NCBI GenBank assembly: GCA_902796635.1
Contig: CADBPU010000022.1
Span: 1-8,258, forward strand
Direction of reading: 5' to 3'
DNA: 8,258 bases
Origin: an uncultured Eubacteriales bacterium
GTDB taxonomy: Bacteria; Bacillota; Clostridia; Christensenellales; UBA1242
Position 1 is the stretch's first letter; each line of letters begins with the position of its first letter. A program made the translations under genes and the position numbers. Shown here one piece after another: positions 5,679 to 8,258 of the stretch. Under the pieces are notes generated by a model that was not told the DNA's origin, made no database searches, and worked only from the letters and a program-made list of their open reading frames with translations.

Positions 5679-7418
5679 TTATAAACCAAAGTAGCATCCT
5701 GATGGAAGTTCAAATGATTCACCATCTAATATAATAGAATTACCTTCACCTGAGCAATATCCAGCATGATTTGCATCACTTGTAACAAACTCACAATCGC
5801 TAAATGATACTACGTTATATTTTGCTCCTGTATTAAATCCAATTAATGATTGTTTATTGCCTTGACCTGTTGTTGATGCTGTAATTTTTGAATTTTTAAT
5901 GTCAACTGTAATATTTGATGAGTGGTCTTCAGTTGCGCCTGTTGTATCACCTTCTAATACAATAGTCGCAAAATTATTCCAACCATCGGCATTATATGCT
6001 TTATTGTTCAAGCCATTTAATTCACAATTATTAACATAAACTTGATAATTTGCAGCCCATAAATTTAAGCATCCCCAAGAAGTAATTTTTGAATTTGTTA
6101 AATTAATAATTACGCCTGCATTATTACAAATATTAATACCATAATGAGTAATTCCTGATAATTCAACATTATCAATTACTAATTCTACACCTGTGCATCC
6201 ACCATTAACTTGAATTCCTCTTTCTGTGCTTGAGCCACCAACAATCTTCATATTTTTTATTGTTACTGAAACATTAGAATCATCAACCCAAATTGCACGA
6301 CCAGCTGTTACTGTAAATGTATGACCTGCGCCATCAAGAACAACATCACTTGTTATTGAAGCACCAACATTATCGGAACTGCTCCATTTTCCAGCAGTAA
6401 TATCTGCTGTAAATACAATATATTTGTCCCCATTTTCAAGAGCGGCTTTTAATTCAGCAGCTGTGCTAACTTCTGTTTTTTGAACTTGTTCAACTTCAAC
6501 AGAAGCTGGGATTGTTACATTTGTTGCGGCTGCTGGTGCAACAACTGTTTCTACGCTTGCACTTGGTTTTACAACAACTTGCGCAACTTCACTATCAACA
6601 ACCAAGTTTTTAACTTCGCCTGTTGCTTGAATATCAACTTTTGTTGTTGCAGGAGCTGTTTCGTCAACTTTAAGTTCGTTTACATAACCTTTTGGTTCTA
6701 CAACTACGTGACCGACAACAACATTTGCTCTACCTTTTACTGTTCCAAATTCGTGATATGAATGTGTTGCATCAACTGCTTGAACATCCAAATTCAACAA
6801 ATATGAATAGTGATTTACTGTATCTTTTGGTGCGTTTACAATTAAGTTGCAACCTTCTGCACCTGTGTTGATTGTAACAGTTTGACCAACTGTTGCATCG
6901 TGTCTGTCATAAGTAATTTTTGTGATATTTGTGTTTTCACCAACATCAAGACCTGTTGTGATTGTTAATTCCTTTTCTCCATTATAGCCCTTTTGCAAAT
7001 AAATTGAATATCCATCTGCATTGCTATATGATTTTGCAATTACCCAAACATCAACATTTTTTGATGCGCTAAGTTGACCAGCAACAAGGTTGCCGTCTTT
7101 GTCTACCAATGCAAATCTGTCAATTGTAGAATCCCAAACAAGTTGGTTGCCACTTGACTTTGCGTTGATTGATTCAACCAAGTATCCAGCTTCTTTTGCA
7201 TCTTCCAAAGCTTGACTCATGGTTCCATTTTTTTCTGTGTCGCCAGCAATTTGAAGTTGTTGGTTGATATTTCTAACCAATGTTTCATCTGCTGCTAGGT
7301 TTGCTTTATTGACTAAACCTGAAAATGTTGGAATAAGCACTGCTGACAATATGCCAATAACTGCTATAACAATAACAAGTTCAACAATAGTAAAACCTTT
7401 TTTAAGTTTTTTATACAT
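5679..7418 (-). CDS. Type IV prepilin-like protein fused to a beta-helix domain
   Basis: This 579-residue protein starts with a classic class III leader: MYKKLKKG, then FTIVELVIVIAVIGILSAVL (9-28). Prepilin peptidase would cut after Gly8, and Glu5 of the mature protein (residue 13) is kept. A pilin-like head follows (about 34-145). Next is a Val/Thr-rich, beta-strand-rich stretch (about 150-312) with GTVKGRANVVVGHVVVEP-like turns. The C-terminal part (about 315-579) has short repeating strands of the IKNMKIVGG and VDIKNSKI type that suggest a right-handed parallel beta-helix. Seven of its eight cysteines lie in the C-terminal half. It is far longer than a normal pilin (about 150 residues), so it is more likely a surface-displayed or minor pilin than a major fibre subunit. 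I see no lyase active-site signature. AAGGAG (7426-7431) stands 7 bases before the ATG. No pilus assembly gene is in the window. Confidence 0.85.
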   Translation of the reverse strand: MYKKLKKGFTIVELVIVIAVIGILSAVLIPTFSGLVNKANLAADETLVRNINQQLQIAGDTEKNGTMSQALEDAKEAGYLVESINAKSSGNQLVWDSTIDRFALVDKDGNLVAGQLSASKNVDVWVIAKSYSNADGYSIYLQKGYNGEKELTITTGLDVGENTNITKITYDRHDATVGQTVTINTGAEGCNLIVNAPKDTVNHYSYLLNLDVQAVDATHSYHEFGTVKGRANVVVGHVVVEPKGYVNELKVDETAPATTKVDIQATGEVKNLVVDSEVAQVVVKPSASVETVVAPAAATNVTIPASVEVEQVQKTEVSTAAELKAALENGDKYIVFTADITAGKWSSSDNVGASITSDVVLDGAGHTFTVTAGRAIWVDDSNVSVTIKNMKIVGGSSTERGIQVNGGCTGVELVIDNVELSGITHYGINICNNAGVIINLTNSKITSWGCLNLWAANYQVYVNNCELNGLNNKAYNADGWNNFATIVLEGDTTGATEDHSSNITVDIKNSKITASTTGQGNKQSLIGFNTGAKYNVVSFSDCEFVTSDANHAGYCSGEGNSIILDGESFELPSGCYFGL

Positions 7419-7496
7419 GTTTTTTCTCCTTATTTTTTATTATTATTTCTTTATTTAGTATTTGTAAAATTATGATTTTTATTTAGTTTCAATTTA

Positions 7497-7946
7497 TTAG
7501 TTAAGAAGTTTTTTATAAGTCAAAAATATTTTTGAATCATAATTTTGTTTTAATTGTTGTAATTTAGCTTTTTTTATGTTTGATACATAATTATTAAACT
7601 TAAATATCGCAACAATTAAAGACTTTTTCATTGAATTAACAACAAACAAACATCCATAAAACAAAGTAGAAATAATCAAATAAACTTTGTAGAATAACCA
7701 GACCGAATTACCGGCATAAGAAAATGTTTGCGTGTCTGTCAATGCATCTTTTAACAAACTATGCTCTTTTTCTCCAATTAGTTTTGAAGCCCAACTAGAA
7801 ATAAGTGCATCTTCTGTTGAAAAGAACAACAAAAAAGCAAAAAACACAAGTAGTATCAAACTGCAAATTCTTTTAGTGATTGATTTATTGTTTTTCAGTA
7901 AAATAATGAGATATGTACAAGCAATCAGGATTACAAAATCCAGCAT
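7497..7946 (-). CDS. Small multi-pass membrane protein of unknown function
   Basis: This 149-residue protein is not one I recognise. Three hydrophobic segments are visible (about 1-18, 26-43 and 82-105). A polar loop of about 38 residues separates segments 2 and 3, and a Lys-rich C-terminal tail of about 40 residues is probably cytoplasmic. The start is well supported by AAGGGGG (7955-7961), 8 bases upstream of the ATG. It lies 78 bases before the pilin-like gene on the same strand with no terminator between, so the two probably share the promoter at 8012-8040. That pairing hints at a role in handling or anchoring the pilin-like protein, an inference from position only. Confidence 0.75.
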   Translation of the reverse strand: MLDFVILIACTYLIILLKNNKSITKRICSLILLVFFAFLLFFSTEDALISSWASKLIGEKEHSLLKDALTDTQTFSYAGNSVWLFYKVYLIISTLFYGCLFVVNSMKKSLIVAIFKFNNYVSNIKKAKLQQLKQNYDSKIFLTYKKLLN

Positions 7947-7961
7947 GTTGAATACCCCCTT

Positions 7962-7998
7962 ATGTTTTTTGAAACATTATATTATATAAATAATATAA
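7962..7998 (-). promoter_or_regulatory. Two hairpins in the 5' leader of the membrane protein-pilin operon
   Basis: TTATATTAT (7977-7985) pairs perfectly with ATAATATAA (7990-7998). Adjacent to it, ATGTTT (7962-7967) pairs with AAACAT (7972-7977). Both fall in the predicted leader (start near 8005), and the second ends directly before the Shine-Dalgarno. They may stabilise the 5' end or modulate translation; no known riboswitch fold is recognised. Confidence 0.45.
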
Positions 7999-8011
7999 CT
8001 TTTCACAAAAT

Positions 8012-8040
8012 ATTATATGATATTTACAAAAATTGGTCAA
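8012..8040 (-). promoter_or_regulatory. Sigma-A promoter of the membrane protein-pilin operon
   Basis: On the minus strand TTGACC (8040 to 8035, 5/6 match) is followed after exactly 17 bases by TATAAT (8017 to 8012, 6/6). This is the best promoter in the window. Transcription would start near 8005, giving a leader of about 58 bases before the ATG at 7946. Confidence 0.8.
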
Positions 8041-8065
8041 CAAAAAACACGAATTTTATAAATTA

Positions 8066-8093
8066 ATGTCAATTTATCTTATAAATTTGACAT
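8066..8093. repeat. Imperfect inverted repeat with outward-facing TTGACA boxes
   Basis: ATGTCAATTTAT (8066-8077) and ATAAATTTGACAT (8081-8093) are inverted copies differing by one extra base, separated by CTT. Each arm contains TTGACA pointing away from the centre (minus strand 8072-8067, plus strand 8087-8092). Neither has a good -10 at 16-18 bp. It could be a regulator binding site just upstream of the operon promoter, or part of a rightward promoter. Confidence 0.4.
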
Positions 8094-8128
8094 CAATAAA
8101 AAATATTAACAAATATTTACATAGATAT

Positions 8129-8196
8129 TGGGGTTGAAATGTAACTTGCCTTGTGCAACGCACATTCAAGTCCCAAATGCCAAGTGGTGTACAACA
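8129..8196. other. GC-balanced pocket with a stem-loop, no gene recognised
   Basis: This stretch is clearly less AT-rich than its surroundings and has no supported reading frame. TGTGC (8152-8156) pairs with GCACA (8160-8164), and outside an internal loop ACTTG (8144-8148) pairs with CAAGT (8167-8171). It is followed immediately by a terminator. The arrangement would fit a small RNA on the + strand, but it could equally be the untranslated flank of a gene beyond the window. The last 34 bases of the window hold nothing I can support. Confidence 0.25.
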
Positions 8197-8224
8197 AAAA
8201 ACATGCTTTGCTCAGCATGTTTTT
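8197..8224. terminator. Terminator hairpin near the right edge
   Basis: AAAAACATGCT (8197-8207) pairs perfectly with AGCATGTTTTT (8214-8224) around a 6-base loop, with T runs on both strands. It may end a minus-strand gene located beyond the window or a small + strand transcript from the pocket to its left. Confidence 0.7.
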
Positions 8225-8258
8225 AGCTTGGTGCAGATGAAGTGGATTATGTGAACGA

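Noticed and set aside
5679..6480. The beta-helix domain as an active polysaccharide lyase
   Set aside because: Only the repeating strand pattern is visible; no catalytic motif can be pointed to, so enzymatic activity is not claimed.
6480..6761. Cys- and Phe-rich + strand reading frame inside the pilin-like gene
   Set aside because: Its odd composition is the complement of Val/Ala/Thr-rich coding sequence on the other strand; no ribosome site or family resemblance.
8129..8258. tRNA or other known structured RNA at the right edge
   Set aside because: No cloverleaf, T-loop motif or recognisable core of tmRNA, SRP RNA or RNase P RNA could be found.
1..8258. CRISPR array, insertion sequence or toxin-antitoxin system
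   Set aside because: No regularly spaced direct repeats, no transposase frame and no toxin-like partner next to the XRE genes were seen.

Overview
The window is low-GC, tightly packed bacterial chromosome using the standard code (TGA acts as a stop, TGG encodes Trp). The pairing of a YetF/DUF421 membrane protein with a DUF4363 protein, the comEC-holA pair, Gram-positive Shine-Dalgarno sites and sigma-A-like promoters point to a Clostridia-like member of the Bacillota (Firmicutes), probably an uncultured relative. This assignment is an inference from gene content and composition; no rRNA or other phylogenetic marker is present.

Left block, 1-1271. A possible C-terminal tail of an upstream gene runs into a rho-independent terminator. 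It is followed by a two-gene + strand operon, the YetF/DUF421 protein and a small DUF4363 protein, with overlapping stop and start codons. A bidirectional terminator separates this operon from the convergent comEC-holA operon.

Housekeeping block, 1270-4552, minus strand. comEC (DNA uptake channel) precedes holA (DNA polymerase III delta subunit). ComEC keeps its membrane channel core, but its C-terminal metallo-beta-lactamase-like domain has lost the zinc-site motifs. The candidate comEC promoter lies inside the 3' end of a decayed regulator gene.

Regulator island, 4488-5670. Three intact small XRE/Cro-C1 helix-turn-helix genes and one XRE pseudogene lie between comEC and a pilin-like gene. 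The pseudogene carries a nonsense codon and a poly-A frameshift, and its tail is open in frame into comEC. Two regulators are each preceded by their own pair of 13-15 bp dyads: TCRCAA-type half-sites in the divergent promoter region, and TTACG-N5-CGTAA farther on. One regulator has a perfect -10 box placed so that its mRNA would start at the ATG, giving a leaderless message. The layout resembles a phage or integrative-element immunity switch, but no integrase, excisionase or structural gene is visible, so the element identity is not established.

Surface block, 5679-8040, minus strand. A small multi-pass membrane protein of unknown function precedes a 579-residue protein. That protein has a type IV prepilin leader and a pilin-like N-terminal part joined to a long beta-rich region and a probable right-handed beta-helix. 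A strong sigma-A promoter and a 5' leader with two hairpins drive this pair.

Right edge, 8041-8258. This part has no convincing gene. It holds an imperfect inverted repeat carrying two outward-facing TTGACA boxes, a more GC-balanced pocket with a stem-loop, and a terminator hairpin. It could be a small RNA gene or the flank of a neighbouring gene.
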